Shown piece after piece: positions 1-6,027 of a stretch of 6,027 nt of DNA. Position 1 is the stretch's first letter. The number at the start of each line of letters is the position of its first letter. The stretch comes from CAZVFX01 sp964626565 (lineage in GTDB: Bacteria > Myxococcota_A > UBA9042 > CAIXZC01). The notes beneath the pieces are model-generated. The model was not told the origin of the DNA. It worked only from the letters and a program-made list of their open reading frames with translations, and did no database searches. Where the stretch lies: NCBI GenBank assembly GCA_964626565.1, contig CAZVFX010000238.1:1-6027 (forward strand), read 5' to 3'. The translations under genes and the position numbers were made by a program.

Positions 1-2040
1 GCTCACGTGGCGTGGCCCTGGGATGGGATGGAGGACGTCCCGGTGGATACGGCCATTCTCCTGTACGGGAGCACCTACGAGCAGCCGCTCGAGGAGTGGA
101 GCGTGAGCCTCTCCCAGGAAAACGGGGAGTCTGTCGCACTCACCGCCTCGTTGAGCATGATGAGTGACGAATACTTCCTGATCGTTGCGACGCCCGAGGA
201 GCCACTCGTTCCGGACACGGACTACATCTGTACGTTCTCCCGCAATGGCGTGGATGTCGAAGAGGCGAAGGAATTCAGCTTCCGAACCGCCCAGCCCGGG
301 GCCGAGTGGGCATCGCCGCCCATCCCGGAACTGGAGTACCAGGGGTTGGGCGTGCCGATGAGGGAGGCCGATGGCACCTGGTGTGTGTCGTCCGTCACCG
401 AGGAAGCTGGCGCTCTGGCGCTGGTTGTTTCCGGCGAGGGACTGAGCGAACGAGCCATCTTGCTCGAGGCGAGGGATAGCCAGGAGACCAAGGTCTTCGA
501 CACGGTTCTGTCCGGTGAGTACGACCTCGACCGGCAACTGATACTGGGCGGCGGCCTGTGCAGCGCTCATTTCGACGTGAATCCTTGCGAGCACTACTGT
601 GTCCGCACCGCGGCGCTGGACCATCACGGCGCCCCCGGGTCCTGGTCTGGGTGGTCCTGCAGCGATGAGATCGGCGACTGGGTCTGTGGGGACCCCGAGG
701 GCTCGGTCCTGTTCGGCGATGACATCGAGGAAGGGAAGACGTTGCCGCCCGAAGTGCAGTCGTGCCTTGAGGGCGGCACATGGGAGCCGGAAGCTGATAC
801 GACAGATGAAGAAGAAACCGGTCTTCCCGAGTCGGACGGATACTCTGCCGACGAGGATTCGGAGAGTGGCTGTACCGTGGGCAGCTCCGATCCGGATGCC
901 CCCTGGAGCCTCCTCGTCTTCGGAATCCTGATTGCGCTGCTGTTCAAGGCTGCAAGGCGACGAAGCCTGTCCGGCGTTTCGTTGGTCTTCGTTTTCGCAC
1001 TCGTCCCGGGAGGCGTGGCCGGGTGTGACGAGGAGTCCTCGGGCGGTGCCGATGCGGTGGAAGGTGACACACTGACCGTGGGAGAAGATGCCAACATTGA
1101 TGCGGCGGAGGAAGCTCGCCACGACGATGTGATGAAGGAGGGACTCGCTGAGGAGGAGGACACGTCTCCGGCTGTCGCGACGGTGGGGTGTCATCCGCCA
1201 GGCAAGGAGGATCTGGCCCCTGGCGAACCAGTGATTTCGCTCGACATTGAGGGAACGGGAGCATGCAGCGGAAAGACAGTGGGCGACGTGATCGGGCAGA
1301 TACACCAGGACCATCCCGAGCTCGCCGACATCCAGACGATCTACACGGCTGATGAATGGATGGGGGACGGCAGCTTCATCTATCCGTTCCTTCGTCCCGA
1401 CGGAGGCTTTTCCATCGTACTGAAACGCGGCCTGGGCGACTGTCCCTCCGGCTGCACCGACAACTACTACTTCTACTTTGCCACGGACGAGAGCTGCGTC
1501 GCGGTGGACGTCGGACACTACCACGGCGGGTGGTCCGCAGAAGGGGACTGTGTCGAGAAGGGCGGCGCTCCCATGTGGGGGCATACCACGCCGTCGGACC
1601 CGCTCCATGAATGCAGCGCAGACAACTCGCCACAGCAGATATCAGGTGCCTACGAGATGCTTGCCACGGGCATCTGGGAGCCGTGCGCCGAGTATGGCGG
1701 TCAGTTCGAGCCCATCGACATCGATACCGTGGTGACCGTCGAAATCACCCAGGAGCCGGGCGATCCGGCTGTCGGCACTGTCTCGGTGGAGGGAACCGGC
1801 CATCCGCTGATAGACGGGAAGACCTTCCCGGCGGAGTTCGTGAGGCAGCGCCTGCGAGCCTCCGACCAGTACAGCAACCTGCCGAGCCAGTGCCCCCAGG
1901 AGCATTCTCTCGCTGTCGAGTATGACTTCGAGTGCTTCAAACAGGGGCAGATCTCCGTGACTGTGTTCGGGTCTGAGGACTGCCTGGAGTGCAAGGGCTA
2001 CATGCACCTGAGTCTGGACCAGGTGGCAGACGCGCAGTAG
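1..2040 (+). CDS. Partial surface polyprotein: Ig-like/FN3-like ectodomain with MYXO-CTERM-like anchor fused to a Cys-rich lipoprotein domain
   Basis: The frame is open from base 1 and ends at TAG 2038-2040, leaving 679 codons; residues are numbered from the codon at base 1. A GTG at base 7 could be read as a start, but that protein would have no signal peptide, so I treat the gene as 5'-truncated, with its signal peptide just upstream. Residues 1-97 (WPWDGMEDVPVDTAI ... FSFRTA) resemble a Big_5/SbsA-type bacterial Ig-like domain. Residues 107-229 look like a Cys-containing FN3-like domain (CVRTAALDHHGAPGSWSGWSC region). An acidic linker follows (258-288). Then come Gly-Cys (290-291), a helix (302-315), Arg319-321, a second hydrophobic stretch and the lipobox VAGC (Cys342). 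Residues 342-679 form an acidic linker and a domain with 12 further cysteines, which could form disulfides outside the cytoplasm. I do not recognise that domain's function. Surface location is well supported; function is unknown. Confidence 0.85.
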   Translation, partial: AHVAWPWDGMEDVPVDTAILLYGSTYEQPLEEWSVSLSQENGESVALTASLSMMSDEYFLIVATPEEPLVPDTDYICTFSRNGVDVEEAKEFSFRTAQPGAEWASPPIPELEYQGLGVPMREADGTWCVSSVTEEAGALALVVSGEGLSERAILLEARDSQETKVFDTVLSGEYDLDRQLILGGGLCSAHFDVNPCEHYCVRTAALDHHGAPGSWSGWSCSDEIGDWVCGDPEGSVLFGDDIEEGKTLPPEVQSCLEGGTWEPEADTTDEEETGLPESDGYSADEDSESGCTVGSSDPDAPWSLLVFGILIALLFKAARRRSLSGVSLVFVFALVPGGVAGCDEESSGGADAVEGDTLTVGEDANIDAAEEARHDDVMKEGLAEEEDTSPAVATVGCHPPGKEDLAPGEPVISLDIEGTGACSGKTVGDVIGQIHQDHPELADIQTIYTADEWMGDGSFIYPFLRPDGGFSIVLKRGLGDCPSGCTDNYYFYFATDESCVAVDVGHYHGGWSAEGDCVEKGGAPMWGHTTPSDPLHECSADNSPQQISGAYEMLATGIWEPCAEYGGQFEPIDIDTVVTVEITQEPGDPAVGTVSVEGTGHPLIDGKTFPAEFVRQRLRASDQYSNLPSQCPQEHSLAVEYDFECFKQGQISVTVFGSEDCLECKGYMHLSLDQVADAQ
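868..1026 (+). other. MYXO-CTERM-like sorting signal fused to lipoprotein signal peptide (first gene)
   Basis: Seen directly: Gly290-Cys291, a spacer, hydrophobic WSLLVFGILIALLF (302-315), KAA, Arg319-321, a second hydrophobic stretch (about 325-340) and VAGC, with Cys342 coded at 1024-1026. The first half has the order of a MYXO-CTERM signal (Cys, short helix, Arg cluster), which normally lies at the extreme C-terminus. The second half has the order of a type II signal peptide (basic n-region, h-region, lipobox), which normally lies at the extreme N-terminus. The Arg cluster is shared by both. The predicted topology is out-in, then in-out. Whether either site is cleaved is inference. Confidence 0.75.
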
Positions 2041-2080
2041 GAGGCCAGGGAATAGATGTAGCCGAGTGCCCTTGAGCGGC

Positions 2081-2086
2081 GAGGAG
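2081..2086 (+). promoter_or_regulatory. Ribosome binding site of the second gene
   Basis: GAGGAG lies 4 bases before ATG 2091 and 10 bases before the in-frame ATG 2097. A further in-frame ATG at 2106 is 19 bases away, which is too far. The start is therefore 2091 or 2097. The difference is two residues at the signal-peptide N-terminus and does not change the mature protein. Confidence 0.65.
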
Positions 2087-2090
2087 AGAA

Positions 2091-3785
2091 ATGACGATGA
2101 CCGACATGACAAGCCGATTCCCTACACTCGTGCTGGCGGCGACCGGGGCTTTCTTCTTCTCTGGCATGGCGTTGGCCGAGGAACCGTTCTTCTGGGGACG
2201 CGCCAAGTGCGAAACCGACGCCGACTGCCCGCAGTACACGGTCTGCGCCGACTACATCGAGGAGTGCGGGGCGAGTCTGCATGAGTGGGGCTCAGACAAC
2301 TGCGCGTGCCCTGACCCCGACAACGGCCCGGGCTGGGAAGAGATGCCCTGCTACTGCCACAAGTGCGACGGCCCGAACTCGGGACCCGTGGAGACCGGAA
2401 TCAAGCTCTGCCACATGCCCGACGTCGAATGTGAAACCGATTCCGAGTGCACCCAGCCGGGGATGGAGTGCTACAAGTACACACACAGAGGCGAATGCGG
2501 CGCCTCGGCACAGCTCGTCTCCTGCGACGACGATGCCGACTGCGAGTGGGGCTGGGAATGCATCGACCATTCGTGGTGGTCAGTATGCTATGAGTCCGAT
2601 GCGGGTACCCCGCCTACGGGCGCTTGTTGCCTCGAACGGGTCTGCGCCCCGAGCGGCTGGGGCCATCCTGTCGCTGGCTGCGGAGGTGGAGGGAGCGGTA
2701 CCCCAGTCGACGTGACCTCGGAGTCGGGCGTTGCTGAGGCCGACCCGTCTTCCCCCAACTCCGGCTCGTCAAGCAGCGGCGGTTGTTCTGCCGGAGTTGT
2801 GCCGGGGGCCGCTTCGTGGGGCCTTGTCGTGCTGCTATTGCTCATCCTGTTACCGGTCGCGATTCGGTGGCAACGACGCAGAGGACGCACCGCATACGTT
2901 GTTGTTCTCGCCTTCCTGCCCGGGCTTCTGGCAGGCTGTGATTCCGAATCTCAGCAGGCTGACGTCGGGAGCTCGGATGTGATCGTCGATGCAATGGCCG
3001 GAGACGATGCAGCGGGCCAGAGTGGTGAGTTGGACGTGGCGCTGTCGGAGGAAACGAACGCCGACGAAGCCTCCCCTGGGGACCCGGAATTCGCCGCCTA
3101 CTGCCAGGGTATCGTGGATGCCTTCCGTGCACTCTACGAGGATCTGGAACTTCCGGACAACCTTGCGCAGGAGAATCCGCCGCCGGTGAAGACTGGCGAC
3201 GAGCTCGACCCGAACCAGTTCTTCACCGTGCTGGATCGGCTACAGATGGAAGAGGGGTGGACTCTCGACTTCACCTACTTCTATGCAAGCGACATGGGAG
3301 GCGAGCCGACGCTGGTGGCTCGGAAGACCGACTCCCCTCTTTGCCAGTCCGACCCGGAGCAGCCATGCGTGTCTGAGGACGTTATGTTGCATGTGCTCGT
3401 GGACGGTACCCAGGAGGGCTGGTTCCAATTGATGGTGCTCAAGTTCATGGGGGACCAGTTCTACCGCGAGTGGCACGGGTTCGAAGGGAAGATCATACTG
3501 CCCTCAAAGGCTGGGCTGACCTTCTGGCTGGAGGGGCAGAAGAAGCGCTGGTCGGTACAGGATGGCGAGGACTTCGATGAGGCTGCCATGGCCGCGCTTG
3601 AAGTGGAACCAGTGGTGGATATCGGTGCCGACAGCGTGTACATCAACCTCGTCTACTTCTCTCATGGGGCGGGGATGGTGCGCTGGATCGCTGACCTTGA
3701 GACGGCACCGCCGTACTCGTACTCCCCCAAGGGCGAACATAGTGCGGAAACGCTCTTCGAGTGCGCCTGGTGCGGCGTGCCGTAG
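2091..3785 (+). CDS. Surface polyprotein: Cys-repeat ectodomain with MYXO-CTERM-like anchor fused to a lipoprotein domain
   Basis: 564 residues, starting 50 bases after the previous gene and preceded by GAGGAG. Residues 1-29 are a Sec signal peptide with a signal peptidase I site after Met-Ala-Leu-Ala (ALA29|E30). The ectodomain (30-231) is rich in cysteine and acidic residues. It contains three C-x5-C-x5/6-C repeats with acidic first loops (40-52, 114-127, 145-157), then a CysCys (179-180) and a Gly/Ser-rich linker (197-231). A MYXO-CTERM-like anchor follows: Gly231-Cys232, helix 241-258, Arg262-264. Next are a second helix (267-281) and the lipobox LAGC (Cys283). Residues 283-564 make a 282-residue lipoprotein-like module: an acidic linker to about 332, then an alpha/beta-looking domain with few cysteines (338, 418, 426, 558, 561). 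I recognise no enzymatic motif in it. The repeats resemble Cys-rich repeats common in myxobacterial secreted proteins. Role unknown; export and membrane attachment are well supported. Confidence 0.88.
   Translation: MTMTDMTSRFPTLVLAATGAFFFSGMALAEEPFFWGRAKCETDADCPQYTVCADYIEECGASLHEWGSDNCACPDPDNGPGWEEMPCYCHKCDGPNSGPVETGIKLCHMPDVECETDSECTQPGMECYKYTHRGECGASAQLVSCDDDADCEWGWECIDHSWWSVCYESDAGTPPTGACCLERVCAPSGWGHPVAGCGGGGSGTPVDVTSESGVAEADPSSPNSGSSSSGGCSAGVVPGAASWGLVVLLLLILLPVAIRWQRRRGRTAYVVVLAFLPGLLAGCDSESQQADVGSSDVIVDAMAGDDAAGQSGELDVALSEETNADEASPGDPEFAAYCQGIVDAFRALYEDLELPDNLAQENPPPVKTGDELDPNQFFTVLDRLQMEEGWTLDFTYFYASDMGGEPTLVARKTDSPLCQSDPEQPCVSEDVMLHVLVDGTQEGWFQLMVLKFMGDQFYREWHGFEGKIILPSKAGLTFWLEGQKKRWSVQDGEDFDEAAMAALEVEPVVDIGADSVYINLVYFSHGAGMVRWIADLETAPPYSYSPKGEHSAETLFECAWCGVP
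2208..2561 (+). repeat. Three Cys-rich protein repeats, C-x5-C-x5/6-C
   Basis: The repeats lie at residues 40-52, 114-127 and 145-157 of the second gene (bases 2208-2246, 2430-2471, 2523-2561). Each begins Cys-(Glu/Asp)-(Thr/Asp)-Asp-(Ala/Ser)-(Asp/Glu)-Cys and ends with a third Cys five or six residues later. The loops between them differ in length (61 and 17 residues), so they are degenerate repeats and not a recent tandem duplication. The acidic first loop could bind a metal such as calcium, but that is speculation. Confidence 0.65.
2778..2939 (+). other. MYXO-CTERM-like sorting signal fused to lipoprotein signal peptide (second gene)
   Basis: Seen directly: Gly230-Gly231-Cys232 (Cys coded at 2784-2786), a spacer, hydrophobic residues 241-258, RWQRRRGR (259-266), hydrophobic 267-281 and the canonical lipobox LAGC with Cys283 coded at 2937-2939. 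The Cys-to-Cys distance is 51 residues, the same as in the first gene. After the Arg cluster no in-frame ATG, GTG or TTG occurs before the lipobox Cys, so the second half cannot be a separately started lipoprotein using a normal start codon. Confidence 0.8.
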
Positions 3786-3793
3786 TGTGAGAC

Positions 3794-3799
3794 AGGAGG
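3794..3799 (+). promoter_or_regulatory. Ribosome binding site deciding the GTG start of the third gene
   Basis: A perfect AGGAGG lies 5 bases before GTG 3805. The open frame extends upstream to an ATG at 3562, but that stretch overlaps the second gene. Only the GTG start puts a lipoprotein signal peptide at the N-terminus. Confidence 0.85.
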
Positions 3800-3804
3800 C
3801 GACG

Positions 3805-4737
3805 GTGCAAAGAACAAACTGGCTTGTCTCAGGATGGCTGACCGTGCTGGCGGTGTTCACGTTCGGCTGCGGCAGCTCTCAAACTCCGGCTGAGCAGGAG
3901 GTGGTGGAAGACGGGTCGGTCGGAGACATGAAAGCCGACGAAACGGTGTCCATTGATCCGGCCGACCTGTCGCCTGACGCGCTGGTCTTCGCCGCTGGGC
4001 GAGGCGGCGGATTCCTGATGTCGCCCGAGCAGATCTTCTTCGTCGAGCACTACGGGGACTTCAGGCTGTATGTCTTTGGCGACCGGCGAGTGATCTGGCT
4101 GGACCAGAGCACGATTCCGGAGCTGGGATATCGCGTCCTGCGCCAGGCCGTCGTGCCGGAGGAGACGTTCTCGGATCTGCTGACCCTGGCCGCTGCAGTG
4201 AGCCCCGATGATGCCGGCGCCTACGAGAGATGTCCGGCGCTGGACGGGCCGACGGAGAACCTGTATGTGGGGCTGCCGGATGTGACGGTTGCGGCCTCCT
4301 GCTTCTCATCCTTTGCCGGCTGGCCGGAGTGCGGGAGCGAACCGGAGGACTGGGAGACGCCGCCGCCAGAGGCGCTGGCAGAGCTTCATGCAGCGCTCAC
4401 GCCCTTGGCGGACCTGCCCGGTGAAATCCTCGTGACAGACCGGCTCCTCTTCGGCGGCTACGCTGCTGACGGCCCCGGCGTCGTGGAAGCCTGTGACGAG
4501 ACCAACGCCGTCGCCTGGCCGTTCGATGGCTTCTCGGCGTTCCCCGAGAACGAGGACTACGGCTTCTGGACCCAGGTTGTGGAAGGGGAGCAGGCAGCAG
4601 AGCTGCGGGACTTCATCCGGGCCAACTTCGACACGCAGGACATCTACTACCCGAGCGCATGCGTGAGCCGCAACGGTGAGTTCTACCGCGTCTTCTACGA
4701 CGACATGCTGCCCGGTGAAGAGGAGTTTCCATTTTGA
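3805..4737 (+). CDS. Stand-alone lipoprotein of unknown function, 310 residues
   Basis: Starts at GTG 3805 behind a perfect AGGAGG, 19 bases after the second gene. The N-terminus has one Arg, a hydrophobic stretch (about 6-20) and Thr-Phe-Gly-Cys, giving a lipid-type Cys22. The -3 position is Thr instead of the preferred Leu, so the lipobox is slightly atypical. A Ser/acidic linker follows (23-58). The globular part begins with Gly-rich AAGRGGG (63-69), then LYVFGDRRVIWLD (88-100) and a helical stretch (117-132). That order resembles a family of uncharacterised secreted proteins with an 'LYGDGrVI' strand followed by a 'Ll.aA' helix; this is from memory and unverified. Six cysteines follow the lipid Cys (143, 166, 176, 230, 286 and one pair partner uncertain). 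There is no second membrane segment and no MYXO-CTERM tail, unlike the two genes before it. Function unknown. Confidence 0.85.
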   Translation: MQRTNWLVSGWLTVLAVFTFGCGSSQTPAEQEVVEDGSVGDMKADETVSIDPADLSPDALVFAAGRGGGFLMSPEQIFFVEHYGDFRLYVFGDRRVIWLDQSTIPELGYRVLRQAVVPEETFSDLLTLAAAVSPDDAGAYERCPALDGPTENLYVGLPDVTVAASCFSSFAGWPECGSEPEDWETPPPEALAELHAALTPLADLPGEILVTDRLLFGGYAADGPGVVEACDETNAVAWPFDGFSAFPENEDYGFWTQVVEGEQAAELRDFIRANFDTQDIYYPSACVSRNGEFYRVFYDDMLPGEEEFPF

Positions 4738-4750
4738 AGAGCGAGTGTGC

Positions 4751-4754
4751 GGAG
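4751..4754 (+). promoter_or_regulatory. Ribosome binding site of the fourth gene
   Basis: GGAG lies 7 bases before ATG 4762, inside the 24-base gap after the third gene. The spacing is normal, and the start it selects gives an Arg-Arg n-region, a hydrophobic stretch and a lipobox. Confidence 0.7.
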
Positions 4755-4761
4755 AAGCCCC

Positions 4762-6027
4762 ATGGGTAGAAGAAATGGACTGTGTTTGTCATGGGCCATC
4801 GGCTGCGCGGCTGTCGCCGTGTCCGGGCTGCTTATCGCGTGTGCAACCAAAGCCGGCGCGAACGGCGATGTCGGAAGCGATGCTAGCGAGTCGGATGGGG
4901 GAGGGGTCTACGAAGAAGGTGCGGCAGGAGCCCGGACGATTCCGCTGTGCGAGCAGCAGGGACACCCGTGCGATGATCGGGCGGGGCTCTGCTTCGATGT
5001 CTGTGGTACCCCGGTCCTGGTGCAGGTGCTGCCGAGTCTGTCCGGTTTCGCTGCCGCTGCGGCCTTGCCTGCCAACCTCCCGCGAGCGGCCGACCGTGCC
5101 GAGACCGGTCTTGTCTCCATCGAGCAACCAAACCTAGTCGTACGCGACCCGGATTCTCTCCTGGAGTTGGGGTCCGTCTCGGTGGGGCGGGCGCACGGCC
5201 TGGTCCTGGTCGGAACAACGGCTTTCGTGCAGGAAGGTTGGCTGGGTGGGGTCACCGTCGTGGACATCGCTGACCCTGCGCATCCGACGCCCATAACGTG
5301 GTGGGCGGCAGCAACCACACCGCCGCCTTCCGGCATCGGTGGACCCGAGGCTCGCATGCGGCTGGTCGGAGCCTCCGACGGGCGGCTCGTTGTGTCAACG
5401 GAACGGGGCGTGTCGCTGCTGGACGTCTCCGATCCGCACGCCCCCGTCGAAGCCCTGTGCGTGGCACACGCAGGCGGGGAGCCGGCGTGGACGCCCCACG
5501 TATTGACGGACGGCAGGTGGCTCGTGGTCCATTTGATGATCGATGAGGACGAGCAGGCCGTTGCCCGCGTGCATGACCTGCAAGCTCCAGACCCCACGGT
5601 TGCTGTCGCCGAGTTGTCGTGCCTGGCGGAGGGGTTCGTGGCGCTGCACGCGGGACGGCTCCTTCTGGTGGTGGAGGGCGAGGCGCAGTTGTACGAACTG
5701 GCCGCCCCGGGTGGACCGGCCATGACTGCGGCGCGGGCAATGCCCAAGAATGTACCCTTCGATGCTCCCATAGTCGGCGGTTTCGCCAAGGTATGCAAGG
5801 CAGCCCTGTGCAGCGCCTTCGACCTGGAGAGCGAGGACCTCGCAGTTTACACGGTGCAACAGGAGAACGAGGCCCCCTGCCTGGAGCGGCTCTCGCCTGA
5901 GGAGGAAGGCACCGAGTGGGTGGTATCACCCTGGTATGCTCCCGATAAGCGGTGGCCCGTCGCACAGTCGCCGGTTCACGCGTGCCCGGCAGCCGCGGAG
6001 CCGTCACCGCTACGCTCCGTTGACGGA
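4762..6027 (+). CDS. Lipoprotein with N-terminal Cys cluster and LVIVD-like beta-propeller, 3'-truncated by the window
   Basis: Open from ATG 4762 to the last base: 422 codons with no stop. The start is 24 bases after the third gene, with GGAG 7 bases upstream. MGRRNG is the basic n-region, hydrophobic residues run to about 25, and the lipobox Leu-Ile-Ala-Cys gives Cys27. A Gly/Ser/Asp linker (28-55) is followed by a compact Cys cluster (Cys63, 70, 77, 81). From about 124 there are propeller-like repeats: VTVVDIADPAHPTPI (164-178), VSLLDVSDPHAPVE (217-230), ARVHDLQAPDPTVA (268-281) and a weaker AQLYELAAPGGP (308-319). Each puts a strand ending in Asp-(hydrophobic)-x-(Asp/Ala)-Pro before a turn, the pattern of LVIVD repeats, found in cell-surface proteins. 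Large antisense frames overlap it, but the reading here has a start, ribosome binding site, lipobox and repeats. Binding partner unknown; a scaffold or adhesion role is only inference. Confidence 0.82.
   Translation, partial: MGRRNGLCLSWAIGCAAVAVSGLLIACATKAGANGDVGSDASESDGGGVYEEGAAGARTIPLCEQQGHPCDDRAGLCFDVCGTPVLVQVLPSLSGFAAAAALPANLPRAADRAETGLVSIEQPNLVVRDPDSLLELGSVSVGRAHGLVLVGTTAFVQEGWLGGVTVVDIADPAHPTPITWWAAATTPPPSGIGGPEARMRLVGASDGRLVVSTERGVSLLDVSDPHAPVEALCVAHAGGEPAWTPHVLTDGRWLVVHLMIDEDEQAVARVHDLQAPDPTVAVAELSCLAEGFVALHAGRLLLVVEGEAQLYELAAPGGPAMTAARAMPKNVPFDAPIVGGFAKVCKAALCSAFDLESEDLAVYTVQQENEAPCLERLSPEEEGTEWVVSPWYAPDKRWPVAQSPVHACPAAAEPSPLRSVDG

Noticed and set aside
868..1026. Fusion as an assembly or sequencing artefact
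   Set aside because: No frameshift is needed to join the halves, there is no spare sequence between the Arg cluster and the second helix, and the next gene shows the same junction with the same spacing.
624..1163. Minus-strand open frame of 179 codons opposite the first gene
   Set aside because: Ser/Pro-rich shadow translation with no recognisable feature, lying over the well-supported anchor and lipobox of the plus-strand gene.
2061..2080. Possible hairpin between the first and second genes (GCCG at 2061-2064, CGGC at 2077-2080)
   Set aside because: Only four base pairs around a 12-base loop, with no following T-run; too weak for a terminator.
3562..3804. Upstream extension of the third gene to ATG 3562
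   Set aside because: It would overlap the end of the second gene by 224 bases, gives Arg-rich shadow sequence, and would bury the lipoprotein signal. AGGAGG at 3794-3799 marks GTG 3805 as the start.
4676..5137. Plus-strand open frame overlapping the end of the third gene and start of the fourth
   Set aside because: Arg/Cys/Pro-rich shadow in another frame; the two real genes around it are each supported by signal peptides and ribosome binding sites.
4908..5798. Long minus-strand open frame of 296 codons opposite the fourth gene
   Set aside because: Its translation is low-complexity (Ser/Thr/Ala/Arg/Pro rich), without domain pattern or signal. The plus-strand frame over it has a ribosome binding site, lipobox and propeller repeats. 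High GC leaves long empty antisense frames.

Overview
The window is high-GC and reads in one direction: four consecutive plus-strand genes separated by only 50, 19 and 24 bases, so very probably part of one operon. The first gene enters from the left edge and the fourth runs off the right edge. No RNA gene, mobile element, CRISPR array or convincing terminator is visible. Every product looks exported (Sec signal peptide, lipobox or membrane anchor). The mix of MYXO-CTERM-like tails, Asp/Glu-rich linkers after lipid-type cysteines, C-x5-C-x5/6-C repeats, a Big_5-like Ig fold and an LVIVD-type propeller points to a diderm of the Myxococcota (former Deltaproteobacteria). This is a judgement from protein style, with no marker gene present.

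Layout. Bases 1-2040: an Ig-like/FN3-like secreted ectodomain, then a MYXO-CTERM-like anchor (Gly-Cys, short hydrophobic helix, Arg-Arg-Arg), running without a stop into a second hydrophobic segment ending in a perfect lipobox and a Cys-rich lipoprotein domain. Bases 2091-3785: the same layout with a different, Cys-repeat ectodomain and a different lipoprotein domain. Bases 3805-4737: a stand-alone 310-residue lipoprotein. Bases 4762 to the edge: a stand-alone lipoprotein with an N-terminal Cys cluster and an LVIVD-like beta-propeller.

The most unusual point is the junction shared by the first two genes. A C-terminal sorting signal is welded to a lipoprotein signal peptide. One Arg-Arg-Arg cluster would serve both as the cytoplasmic end of the first helix and as the n-region of the second. 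The distance from the sorting-signal Cys to the lipobox Cys is 51 residues in both genes, although the flanking domains are unrelated by eye. No plausible internal start codon separates the halves. I infer that each gene encodes a polyprotein that could be cut twice: by a MYXO-CTERM processing protease (myxosortase type) after or near the first Cys, and by signal peptidase II before the second. That would give two surface proteins per gene, or, if uncut, a two-helix hairpin anchor. The operon would then supply about six extracytoplasmic modules. Their functions are unknown; nothing in the window shows an enzyme active site or substrate.
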